A DNA stretch of 64,000 bases from Lithodes maja. Its lineage: Eukaryota; Arthropoda; Malacostraca; Decapoda; Lithodidae. Location: positions 1-64,000 of the forward strand of contig JBAKBP010007415.1 of the NCBI GenBank assembly GCA_037953745.1, written 5' to 3'. The notes under the pieces are model-generated. The model was not told where the DNA came from. It did no database searches and was given only the letters and a program-made list of their open reading frames with translations. This document shows, in pieces, positions 55,482-64,000 of the stretch. Made by a program: the position numbers and the translations under genes. Positions within the stretch are counted from its first letter, which is position 1. Each line of letters starts with the position of its first letter.

Positions 55482-55482
<1 letters not shown>
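55140..55482 (-). mobile_element. tRNA-derived SINE 3
   Basis: Minus-strand positions 55482-55414 form an almost complete tRNA-like fold: GCCCGTAGCCTAGTAGGTAG (A-box), stem-loop TCTCG TCTCACA CGAGG, B-box GGGGTTCAATCCCC, and GGCCGGGC closing partly on the 5' GCCCG. The body continues to about 55140 with duplicated TACCATTCTCGC / GCTTAGGT blocks. No CCA, and an attached non-tRNA body: a SINE, not a tRNA gene. Confidence 0.78.

Positions 55483-55537
<55 letters not shown>
55483..55537. repeat. GT microsatellite
   Basis: GT repeats begin immediately at the 5' border of SINE 3. Confidence 0.97.
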
Positions 55538-55539
<2 letters not shown>

Positions 55540-55654
55540 TCATAATTGTAGTGTACAGGATTTAAGTTTTTGGGCTCGTACTATCCCGCTTCCTAGACCA
55601 ATATTATCAGTAACAAAAACCCATCTCCTTGCTCAAGGGAGATTTGATCACGGG

Positions 55655-55828
55655 TCTGCTACCAATTCTTAGATTATATACAACTTAGGAAGGTTCCATG
55701 GGAATAAAAAAAGGTACAGACTATCTCAATTGACCCCCCTGGCTGTCAAAATTCCTTCCTATGATAACAAAAATCGTCCACTATTAACCAGTAAATAGAA
55801 ATTAATACATCCTCGTAGTCTGAAGGTA
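55655..55828. repeat. Foldback-family element
   Basis: AACTTAGGAAGGTTCC on the left, CCTTCCTATGATAACAAAAATCGTCC on the right, ending TCTGAAGGTATTAA; related to 2892-3105. No gene. Confidence 0.5.
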
Positions 55829-56214
55829 TTAAGGGGGTCACAGGCTGTGTTTTGTATATCTCTCTCCTTTTCTCTCTTGCCCTGGCTTGTATCCATTCGG
55901 CCCCATTCAGCCAACTGTTTTAAGACATTTATCCCCATGCAGGTGTCGATTTCTTCCTGGCGAGCGAAAGCGAGCCAGCATTGTATGGAGAAATCCGGCT
56001 TCGCCGGAGAAATTTTTCTATCGAAAAATTTACAAATTTAGCCTGCTGTCAAAACAAAAATATATATTTGCTGGCTCGCTACCGCTCGCCAGGAAAATAT
56101 TGACACCTGGATGGGGGTAAACGTCTTAAAATAGTAGGCTGAATGGGGCCGAATGGATACAAGCCAAAGAGAGAGGGAGGGAAAGAGAAAAAAAGCGAGG
56201 TGGGCTCCCTTAAG
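55829..56214. mobile_element. TTAA-bounded foldback element, copy 2 (near-perfect long arms)
   Basis: TTAAGGGGG at the left and CTCCCTTAA at the right. The arms mirror over about 150 bp: left TTGTATCCATTCGGCCCCATTCAGCC, TTTTAAGACATTTATCCCCATGCAGGTGTCGAT, CCTGGCGAGCG; right CGCTCGCCAGG, TGACACCTGGATGGGGGTAAACGTCTTAAAA, GGCTGAATGGGGCCGAATGGATACAAGCC. The centre has ATCCGGCTTCGCCGGAG. Noncoding. Confidence 0.85.
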
Positions 56215-56225
56215 TTTGTACCACT

Positions 56226-56442
56226 AACCCTTTGAAGACTATGATGCCTCTTTAACGGTATAATATGTATATCATTACACGATTGTATACAGCTTAGGAT
56301 GGATGTGTGGGCGTTGATAAGGTAAAGGCTATTTCAATTAACCCTTTAACTTGCATACGCCCTTCCTAATCTGAATAATATCGTCTAATAATAGCCAGAA
56401 AACAGAAAAGAAACGCGTCATCGTATCTTTTATGGGTTAATG
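56226..56442. repeat. Foldback element of the GGGTTAA family
   Basis: AACCCTTTGAAGACTATGATGCC at the left; TAATATCGTCTAATAATAGCCAG and TATGGGTTAA at the right. Confidence 0.6.
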
Positions 56443-56450
56443 ATTTTGAA

Positions 56451-56788
56451 TTAAGGGGAGGTATTTAGTTTGTTCCCTACGTTTTCATCAAGCTTAAAAT
56501 TACAACCCCTAGACTCCCTTTCAAGATAAATTTGTACATTTTTCAGTAGAAAAATTTCCCGGCCAGAGGCCGGTTGCTCTTAAATTACAGGCTCGCTATC
56601 GCTCGCCAGAAAAAAAATCAACACCTTAATGGCACGAAAGGTCTTTAAATTGACAGAAATGGGGCAAAATGTCTTAAAATGCCAAAACTACTAGGGCGAA
56701 CGTCTTAAAATTTCAAAAGCAATGGGGATAAACATGAGGGAGAAACGGGTCCAGAAAAAAAATCCCTCGAGTGGAAATCTCCCCATAA
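56451..56788 (-). mobile_element. TTAA-type short element, minus orientation
   Basis: TTAAGGGGAGG at the left and ATCTCCCCATAA at the right. The + strand shows the reverse of the core: TTTTTCAGTAGAAAAATTTCCCGGCC, GCTCGCTATCGCTCGCC, AAACATGAGGGAGAAACGGGTCC. Confidence 0.8.
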
Positions 56789-56848
56789 TAAAGCCATATC
56801 AACTATCTTTTATAGTTACCGCATTAATAACTCAATCTCTCTCACTAG

Positions 56849-57183
56849 TTAAGGGGAGATATCCACTTGAGGGACTTTTTTCTTTACCCCCTTCTCCCTC
56901 ATGTTTAGCCCCATTGCTTTTGAGATTTTAAGACGTTCGCCCCATTAGTTTGGCAATTTTAAGACCTTTCACCCAATTGATGTCACTTTTAAGACCTTTC
57001 GTCCCATTTAGGTGTCAATTTTTTCCTGGCGAGCGATAGCGAGCCTGCAATTTAAGAGGAATCGGCCTTCGGCCGGGACATTTTTCTACCGAAAAATGTA
57101 CAAATTTATCTTGAAAGGGGGTCAAGGGGGTGTAATTTCAAGCTTGATGGAGGTCTAGGAAACACACTTAAAACCTCCCTTAA
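56849..57183 (+). mobile_element. TTAA-type short element, plus orientation
   Basis: TTAAGGGGAGAT at the left and CCTCCCTTAA at the right. Core CGGCCTTCGGCCGGGACATTTTTCTACCGAAAAATG. The right TTAA is shared with the next element. Confidence 0.82.
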
Positions 57184-57511
57184 GGGTGTAGTTGGTACTG
57201 ATAGGTTACTTTATATATGACGTCATTATTAGTTTAGTTTCCTCACTGGAATTCCATCAAGCCTATTTACTATATCCTTTAGATCCCCCTTCGAGATAAA
57301 TGTGTCCATTTTTCGGTAGAAAATTATCCCGGCCGTTCCTCCAAAATCACAGGCTCGCCATCGCTCCTTAGAAGAAAAAAAATTACACCTAAATGTCACG
57401 AAAGATCTTGATATTGGTAAAGAAATATGAGAAAAGGGCTCATAATCAACATAATTAGGCTAAGCATGAGGGAGAAGGGGGTCCAGAAAAAAACAACTAC
57501 TTCCCCCTTAA
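57180..57511 (-). mobile_element. TTAA-type short element, minus orientation, back to back with the previous copy
   Basis: TTAAGGG at the left, CTTCCCCCTTAA at the right. Reverse core TTTTTCGGTAGAAAATTATCCCGGCC. Lacks the central palindrome half. Confidence 0.72.
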
Positions 57512-57595
57512 CTGTATGTCTATGACTTTACTAATGACATGCACATTAATAAGCAGTAATTGTAGAGTATCCGTACTGGTAAACACGTACTAAGT

Positions 57596-57774
57596 GTGTG
57601 GAGCCTAAATTCGATGATTGTATGCAGTTTAATAAGGACCTGTGTTACTATGAGGGATTATTGAGATCTTATTTACCCATTTGCAGTCGTATAGGTAGAT
57701 TACAAACTATAGAAAATTGGCGTAGTCGTAACCAGAATATGATGACAATTTCGCAAGGGTGGTGAAGGGGTTAA
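57596..57774. repeat. Foldback element of the GGGTTAA family, 5'-eroded
   Basis: TTCGATGATTGTATGCAGTTTAATAAGGACC at the left; GTAACCAGAATATGATGACAATTTCGCAAGGGTGGTGAAGGGGTTAA at the right. Closest to the copy inside the cuticle units. Confidence 0.65.
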
Positions 57775-58221
57775 AGAGTGTCAATATATAAAGAAAAACA
57801 TTAATTTCATCAAAGCAAAAACAATATAATATAGATTAAACACTAAAGGCGTTATTATTGTTTCCGTCAAGAAGATCTGGCGGAATATTTAATCGATCCT
57901 GTTTAATGAGATAAATACCTGCAATAACAGGGGACATTTCTTAACTCCTTCTGTACCGGCGATGTCCTTTTAACTTTATTCTGGCTACTGGCTACGATAT
58001 TAGTCAGTTTAAAAAGGGCCTCCAGCAATAATTAACAGGCTTCAAACTACCTCACAAAAAAATATATCACTGTTGCAATTTTACTATAATAGATACCAGT
58101 GAGGACTGGACCGAGACGAGCAGCTATTCAAATATAGTCACCCGAACAAGGTATTGACGTACCTGTTATCCCTGTTCTAGATAATAATGGAACAAGTGTG
58201 TATAAACCTAAAATCACCACT
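57775..58221. other. No gene recognised
   Basis: AT-rich spacer with a foldback fragment at about 57940-58040 (GTACCGGCGATGTCCTTTTAACTTTATTCTGG). Confidence 0.5.
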
Positions 58222-58432
58222 TAATCCTTTCAAACTCCAATACGCGTTTCTTTTCCGTTTTCTGGCTAATATTCGACGATTTTATTAAGATTAGTAAGGG
58301 TATATGGAAGTCAGAGGGTTGATTGGGATAGTCTTTACCCTTTTCATTCCCACAGATCCTTCCTAAGCTGTAAAAAATCGTTTACCGATACCCACAATGA
58401 ACTGTTAAAACGCACCATGATCCTTAGAGGGT
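58222..58432. repeat. Foldback element of the GGGTTAA family
   Basis: Left AATCCTTTCAAACTCC ... GACGATTTTATTAAGATTAGTAAGG; right CCTTCCTAAGCTGTAAAAAATCGTT ... CTTAGAGGGTTAA. Mirror halves of about 100 bp. Confidence 0.65.
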
Positions 58433-58530
58433 TAATTAATCACTTTCGTTTACCAGATGGCGCGCTAAGCATTCCAATGAAAGTGAATTATGCCCTATAT
58501 TTAGAACACTGGAGCCCAGAACCCTGTTAG

Positions 58531-58871
58531 TTAAGAGGAGATGGGCCGTTTTTCTGGCTCCCCTTCTCCCTCATGTTTATTCCCATTAGTTTTCAGATTA
58601 TAAGACGTTCGGCCCATTAATTTGACGATTTTAAGACCTTTCGCCTTTGTATAATTTAGGTGTCGATGTTTTCCTGGCGAGCTATAACGAGCCTGTAATT
58701 TAAGAGGACATTTTTCTATCGAAAAAATGTAAAAAAAAATCTTGAAGGATGATCTTGGACGTTTTTTTTTTTTTTTTTTTAAGTTTGATGGAGGTCTAGG
58801 GAGGAAACCAAAAATATTATTACAAAGATACTGTACATACATGAACAAATAAATAGCCCATCTCCCCTTAA
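58531..58871 (+). mobile_element. TTAA-type short element
   Basis: TTAAGAGGAGATGGG at the left and CCATCTCCCCTTAA at the right, with CCCTCATGTTTATTCCCATTAG, TTTTTCTATCGAAAAAATG and GGAGGTCTAGGGAGGAAAC inside. Confidence 0.82.
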
Positions 58872-59083
58872 TGTTCAGCCGTAGTAGTACCCCTACAGAA
58901 TCAGAGTACACATAGTTAATTAATTTGTATATATATATATATATATATTTTGTTTAGTATAATATAAGTAAGTATAGTTTAAGATCAGCATGTTTTGTAT
59001 AACCCGTGTTTGACTCATTGCCTCATATTATTCTATAGTTGTCATTAGACTATTGTATGCGGCGTAGGAAGATAGTGTTGGAA

Positions 59084-59421
59084 TTAAGGGGAGATTTCCA
59101 CTTGAGGGATTTTTTTCTGGAACCCTTTCTCTCTCATATTTAGCCTCATTGCTTTTTTTTATTTTAAGACGCTCGCCCCTTTTAGTTTGGCGATTTTAAG
59201 AACTTTCGCCCCATTTCTGTTAATTTTAAGAACTTTCGTGCCATTTAGGTGTCGATTTTTTCCTGGCGAGCGATAGCGAGCCTGTAATTTGAGAGGAACC
59301 GGCCTTCGGCCGGGAAATTTTTCTACTGAAAAATGTACAAATTTATCTTAAAAGGGGGTCTAGGGGGTGTAATTTTAAGCTTGATGGAGTTCTAGGGAAG
59401 AAACTAAATACCTCCCCTTAA
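59084..59421 (+). mobile_element. TTAA-type short element
   Basis: TTAAGGGGAGATTTCC at the left, CCTCCCCTTAA at the right; core GGCGAGCGATAGCGAGCC and CGGCCTTCGGCCGGGAAATTTTTC. Confidence 0.82.
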
Positions 59422-59514
59422 AGAGTTGATTGAGATTGGTACAGATCCTTACTAAACTGCATATCATCGTCTGAATACAGCCAGAATGAAACTGAAAGCA
59501 GGGGTCATAATACG

Positions 59515-59727
59515 ATAGTCCGTTCATTCTAGGTTGGGCAGAAATCGTAATCCCTAACCTCTCATAACTCAAAAAGGACTAGAGTAATCAAGCTAACATT
59601 TCTACCACATAGGAAGACTTGGCTAGGGAATAGGTGTGTAAATTGAGAGCCCATTTGCTCAAGCCCTTTTTGAGTTACAGAGGTTAGAGGCTACGATTTC
59701 TGCCCAACATTGAATGAATGGACTATA
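59515..59727. repeat. Long palindrome A
   Basis: Left arm TAGTCCGTTCATTCTAGGTTGGGCAGAAATCGTAATCCCTAACCTCT; the right arm is its reverse complement, ending GCCCAACATTGAATGAATGGACTAT. Arms of about 75 bp around a loop near 59615. Different family from the GGGTTAA and TTAA elements. Confidence 0.8.
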
Positions 59728-59773
59728 CTTGGGTAAATTATTAAACTCAAGCTATTATTTGGGATCACTATAC

Positions 59774-59980
59774 TTCATTCATTATAAGTAGGCCAGAAAT
59801 CTTGACCCCCTAACCTCTGGAACTCAAAATGGGCTAGAGCAAATTGGCTGTAGATTCTCACACCTATTCCTTGGCTGACCCTTTCCAAATAACACAAATG
59901 TTAGCTCGTTTACTCTAGCCCTGTTTGCGTAATATAGGTTATAGTAGTCACAGTTATTGGCCTGCCTATAATGAACTAGG
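59774..59980. repeat. Long palindrome B (same family as A)
   Basis: Left TTCATTATAAGTAGGCCAGAAATCTTGACCCCCTAACC; right GGTTATAGTAGTCACAGTTATTGGCCTGCCTATAATGAA. Shares AACCTCT and CTAGAGCAA blocks with palindrome A. Confidence 0.7.
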
Positions 59981-60014
59981 TATAATCTCGCCACACTAAA
60001 ACCGGTGAACACAT

Positions 60015-61870
60015 TGTTACGACCGGGCACTCAGGTACACTAGGGCTCTTACACAGGACTCGAGTATGGCTCGCTGCCACAACGGAAACACACGATCCCA
60101 ACCCCAGAGTACTGCCAGCCGAACAAAAAACGCCACTACCCTCCAGAGTTCTATCTGCTATAACGGGGTATACAAGAACTCGGTACTAGCGTTTCACACA
60201 ACAGACTAATAACAAGACGGGAGTTATCTAGTCTGGTCAACAATCAAACAAAGAAGAAAGTACTACAACACTAAAGAATAGTGTTGGCCGAAGCCGAAGT
60301 AATCCACCCTTGAACTAAGAACTTAAGAAGTCCTCCACCCTCTACTTCGGATCGGCACTATTACGTTACGTTAAACAATAGTCCTCGAGCATCAAGCAAG
60401 GAATCTTCTGTTAAAGTTAGATGCTTCTCGAATACTCATAAGAAGTAAGTATCGGATTTTGAACAGCAATTTAATGAATAACTCACTGGTAATTAAAGGC
60501 TTTAAATTGACATAAGAAGAATTATAAGAATAAGCAATAGGATATGGCAAACATTAAGAAGAAGTACTCCGACAATGCACTGGCAATAGCCTACTAAGAT
60601 TGTGCTCGTGGGCCACTAATCTCTGAAGTAGCTAAGCGTGCCACACATGAAATCAATAGTGCTTAAACAATAATATACATAAGGAGAAGCTTCAATACTA
60701 TGCTGTATCTGCTGGTCGAGCAAAGTCTAGCTGGGATATCTAAGGTTAAGAGACAATGGCTGAGCAAGCGGCTCGTAGCCTAGCGAGGTCCTTAAGACTG
60801 TGCGGCCAAATTACGGTAATTGACGGGATGCTCTCTTGAGAGATCCAGATCACTAGTATCTGGTTCTCTCCTGGCGATCCTCTCAAAGTCAAGCAAATGA
60901 GATAGCACAGTGTTGGGTGGCACAGGCAAAAGCCCTCACTCGCAACACAGTGCTAAACTCCCACGGTACACAATCAAAAAGACCCCCTAGGCTTCCCACG
61001 TCTCCGTTGCAATTGTGCTGGTTCAACCAACCTAGCACTCATAGGAAATCACAACTCGAGGAACCCTATCCCAGTCTAGCATTACCTAAACCAGCAGAAA
61101 ACAGGAACATGAATAATAGTACACAGGGAAATACATATACGAGTGCAACAAACATCAATCAATCCTATTCTAGTTGACCCTTCCAAAAATAGGCTATCTA
61201 ACAGGCACTTATCTCGTGAGAACTCAAGCGATAATACTTTGGCTGACGAAATCTGCACCAAAGGGGTCATTGAGGTTATAAACAGGGACGAGAAGAGAAG
61301 AAGGTAGGCTGTTCAGAGAGTAGAGAAAGTTCACATCAGTCGGAAGAATATGGATAGTTGCAAGGGATATGAGAGGTCGCTTTGCCTGATGAGTTCTGAA
61401 GAATTGTGGCGAGGACCTCTCTTTTTATACTCGGCCCTGTAGCGAGCATATCGCCAACACTAAGGACCGCCCACTGGCAATCATGACGTCATATACTCTC
61501 TCAATCTGGGATCGACAAAGAACTTCCCACGCGCTGAAAGGGAGGAAGGGAGGAAGGGAGGAGGGAGTTAGGCCTACACACCTCGTGGCGCGCTCACTGA
61601 TCCCCCCGCCACGTAATATGTTATCTCTCCTCTCATCATTACATACAAGTCCCACACACAATACTTATATCTAATGATATAAAATAGAACTCGTTGACTT
61701 AGAAGAAAACAAAATACATAATGATAATACTTATAGTACAACGGTTCACATAAACTGAGTTAGGAAACTCTACACAGACTACAGCCAAAGTTCCTGCCCT
61801 GACGATCCTAGCGAGGGTGGGGCCTGACTGGGCGTTCTGTACAGCATGCTCATACTCGACATGCGTTACA
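60015..61870 (-). repeat. LTR of copy 2
   Basis: 1856 bp, TGTTACGACC ... GACATGCGTTACA on the + strand. The end has TTACA where copy 1 has TCACA. Scattered substitutions and small indels show it is not a product of the same insertion. Confidence 0.9.
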
Positions 61871-62356
61871 CCTCCCCCAAGATTTTACTTGCTCAACCCT
61901 GAGCTAAAATCTGATATACAGAACCCCATCAAACCCCTCACACCCAGCGACCGCATGGCACTAAAACAACGCTGAGTTTATCACTAAAACACATCTTATA
62001 AAAAAAAAAATTCACATTTCATAACTCCTCCCAACAATAGTAAAAGACACAATATCATGCTCCCAGAGCGAGCTTACAGCAGCTCAGCCGTTTGATAGTT
62101 CGTGGACTACTCAAACCTTATAGGCTATGACAAACTTATACAATTATCTTCATCAAAAAGAAAGAGTTTTTATATGATTTTTATATTTTAATATGTTTTT
62201 TCCCGGCTGCACTATAAGGGCAGCCTATTTTCTTCTATACCAAACGCTCAACAATCCTGCTTTACGACCCAATACGCTGGGCTACAACCGCGAGCCAACA
62301 AGCACCAAGCGCAAAATACTACTCAAACCAAAGCAGGAGGCTACCCGTGTGTCAAT

Positions 62357-64000
62357 TTACCCAGGATCATATACCCCTGAACGACCACATGCAACCTCGT
62401 TGTCACAACCGGCAATATGGCTTATGTCCAGGTTATATACCAATAACCTTAGTGACCACCTGGTCAGCCTCATATTCCGATTGTGAAACGGGTCCAAGAT
62501 CTTGAGAGGGTAATGATCTGGGTAAACTACACCGACCGGACCATAGGCTGGAACATAGATCTCGAAATGCCCCAGCGCATCATTGTCCTTTTCACTTTCA
62601 TTCATCAGGCTCTGACACGTTGCTGGTGCATTCTTAAGTCCGTAGGGCATAACATTGCACTGGTAGGTACTCCCGTCCACAACAAAACCACATACCTCTC
62701 CAGCACGCTCGGACAAAGCTACAAGCAACGACCACTCACGACATTCCTCATCCCTCAGAGCCTTCGTCCACACGTAATCCAGCTCTGCTTGCACCATAGG
62801 CTGTCGAGCAGGATTTATACGGCAGGGAATTAAACTGAGCCTTGCACTATCTCCAGCCTGCATGTCGGATTCTACCCCGTACCTCAGGCCTGGAGAAGCA
62901 ACAAACATGCGAAAGTACTGCCATAGCCTAGTAAATAACTGCCTTGCACTGTCTCCACGAACAACATGCCTTGTGCCCTCCCACAACCCAGCCGAGACCG
63001 CAGCTTCTAACCTGTAGTCTCCCTCCTTCTCCACCTTCGTCCCTAGAACAGCCAGGTCATGAGAGGGACAATCAGTACCACCCGTGCAGTCACTCCCACA
63101 GTTCATTATAGCTAAGGCTTCCCCGCCGATACCGTACATGCGCACCCCCACATTCCTTGTGACGACATCTGCCTGCGCAGCATCACCGCTTTTAGCGACA
63201 TGGCCAGATACAGTCGGTCTGTGGTAGGGCTGTTGCATTAGACTAGAGCAGCATTGGGAGGCTATGTGACGACCGGGCACTGCGATACCACAGCCGACCC
63301 TACCAATCTGCTCAATGTCCTCCTTTTGACCACCACCCTTGGCAGCCATGGGTCGACCCTGACCTGGCAACCATGCCAAGGCCTCGTCGCCCACCTTAAA
63401 CCACCGAAACAACGAGGCTAACGGTCTTTTAACAGTCACATGACCTGCCTGCGGAACATCTCGCACCGCCCGAGTTGTGAGACTCAGGGGCTCGGCACGA
63501 CCAGTGGGGTATGAACCGAGCTGGTGCTGGAGTGCTGCACACTGCTGCTCAGGCAGGTGCTCTAGCACTTCCACAGCCACCAGACTCGTGTCCCCCGCCC
63601 ACTGCTTCGCCGAGACATGACAATCCCTACTCTCCTCCACCTGTGCCCTACTGCCCCCCTCTCCTTCTCCACCTTGGCCGCGGCAGACCAACGCAGGGAC
63701 AGTAGGCTGCTCAGGTGGTTGCCTCACAAACTCCTCCAACAGGTTCACATGACATGCTTCCCCGTCCTCGTGTTTAATCTCGACAGCACCATTACCACAC
63801 TTCTGAACTTCCGGATCCTCCAACTGAGCAACCCTTTTTTCTCTCTGTGTGTAACGTTGCTGCCTCTGAGTCTCTTCCGGCCCTACCTCCTCACTAGCTG
63901 TGACAGGTCCTGGGGCCTCTCCAGACTCTAACATAGGTGCTAATACTGAATCAACCAGGAGAGCCGCCGAGTCAAAACTCTTAAAACCAACTCCAGCTTT
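62357..64000 (-). CDS. Internally deleted Gag-Pol-like frame of LTR copy 2 (partial)
   Basis: Open from the window edge to a stop at 62357; the first visible Met is at 63934 but the frame continues upstream with residues matching copy 1 (KAGVGFKSFDSAALL). Recognisable pieces in order: the linker after the protease (APGPV ... RQQRY), a short part of the region after integrase (CHVNLLEEFVRQP), a FKVGDEALAWLPGQG block like the integrase tail, a long stretch of about 150 residues I cannot place, then LDYVWTKALRDEE, VCGFVVDGSTYQCNVMPYG and the same RT to RNase H junction as copy 1. No integrase core, no YxDD, no RNase H active site. Despite at least three deletions the frame never closes. Confidence 0.75.
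   Translation of the reverse strand, partial: KAGVGFKSFDSAALLVDSVLAPMLESGEAPGPVTASEEVGPEETQRQQRYTQREKRVAQLEDPEVQKCGNGAVEIKHEDGEACHVNLLEEFVRQPPEQPTVPALVCRGQGGEGEGGSRAQVEESRDCHVSAKQWAGDTSLVAVEVLEHLPEQQCAALQHQLGSYPTGRAEPLSLTTRAVRDVPQAGHVTVKRPLASLFRWFKVGDEALAWLPGQGRPMAAKGGGQKEDIEQIGRVGCGIAVPGRHIASQCCSSLMQQPYHRPTVSGHVAKSGDAAQADVVTRNVGVRMYGIGGEALAIMNCGSDCTGGTDCPSHDLAVLGTKVEKEGDYRLEAAVSAGLWEGTRHVVRGDSARQLFTRLWQYFRMFVASPGLRYGVESDMQAGDSARLSLIPCRINPARQPMVQAELDYVWTKALRDEECREWSLLVALSERAGEVCGFVVDGSTYQCNVMPYGLKNAPATCQSLMNESEKDNDALGHFEIYVPAYGPVGVVYPDHYPLKILDPFHNRNMRLTRWSLRLLVYNLDISHIAGCDNEVACGRSGVYDPG

Larger units (their letters stand above)
60015..64000 (-). mobile_element. LTR retrotransposon copy 2, mosaic, cut by window edge
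   Basis: Same family as 20151-29093, minus strand. The LTR is at 60015-61870, the polypurine tract GGGGGAGG (minus) follows, then one open frame to the edge. LTR and the first 780 bases or so of internal sequence are nearly identical to copy 1. Beyond about 62710 similarity falls sharply and large blocks (integrase, most of RT) are missing. The other LTR lies outside the window. Confidence 0.85.

Noticed and set aside
55414..55482. Genuine tRNA gene
   Set aside because: Cloverleaf-like, but imperfect acceptor stem, odd anticodon loop and attached non-tRNA body; better explained as a SINE head.

Overview
This window looks like a nuclear genomic segment from an arthropod, most likely a decapod crustacean. 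The evidence is a family of spliced cuticle-protein genes with a Rebers-Riddiford (RR-2, pro-resilin-like) chitin-binding domain, a three-exon layout with a four-codon first exon (M-N-A-K) and TATA/TCAGT promoters. They sit in a very repeat-rich, microsatellite-rich background. The species assignment is inference; no rRNA or organelle marker is present.

Layout. (1) 1-13.3 kb: head-to-tail array of a unit of about 4.3 kb on the + strand. Units 1 and 2 each carry an intact 124-aa cuticle gene. Unit 3 is interrupted by a full-length RTE-like LINE with an intact 1003-aa ORF, and then jumps by a 2.76-kb deletion straight into the last exon of a diverged paralogue, leaving a headless pseudogene. 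(2) 13.3-33 kb: a gene-poor block of repeats, including a 15-bp-TSD retroposon, 43-bp, 149-bp and 47-bp tandem arrays, and a 42-bp array. An 8.9-kb LTR retrotransposon is inserted, minus strand, inside the 47-bp minisatellite. (3) 33-53 kb: the same gene family on the minus strand. Two genes are intact (168 and 156 aa). One is broken by a 2-bp frameshift, and one orphan first exon has a TTAA element in place of its TATA region. Between them lie a decayed I-group LINE, tRNA-derived SINEs and a decayed piggyBac-like transposase. (4) 53-60 kb: a LINE 3' fragment, long GT arrays, and a dense swarm of TTAA-flanked short elements and long-inverted-repeat (foldback) elements. (5) 60-64 kb: a second, mosaic copy of the LTR element, cut by the window edge.

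The functional genes are secreted exoskeleton proteins: a signal peptide encoded by exons 1 and 2, an acidic Ser/Glu/Phe-rich linker, the chitin-binding domain, and a charged tail. The left-hand genes point right and the right-hand genes point left, so the two clusters converge across the repeat block. Everything else is selfish or decaying DNA. The most unusual signals are (a) an LTR family with integrase upstream of reverse transcriptase (Gmr1-type order) whose two copies share the same deletion of the RT catalytic box and most of RNase H while keeping one long open frame, and (b) the many TTAA-bounded elements in the same window as a piggyBac-like relic.
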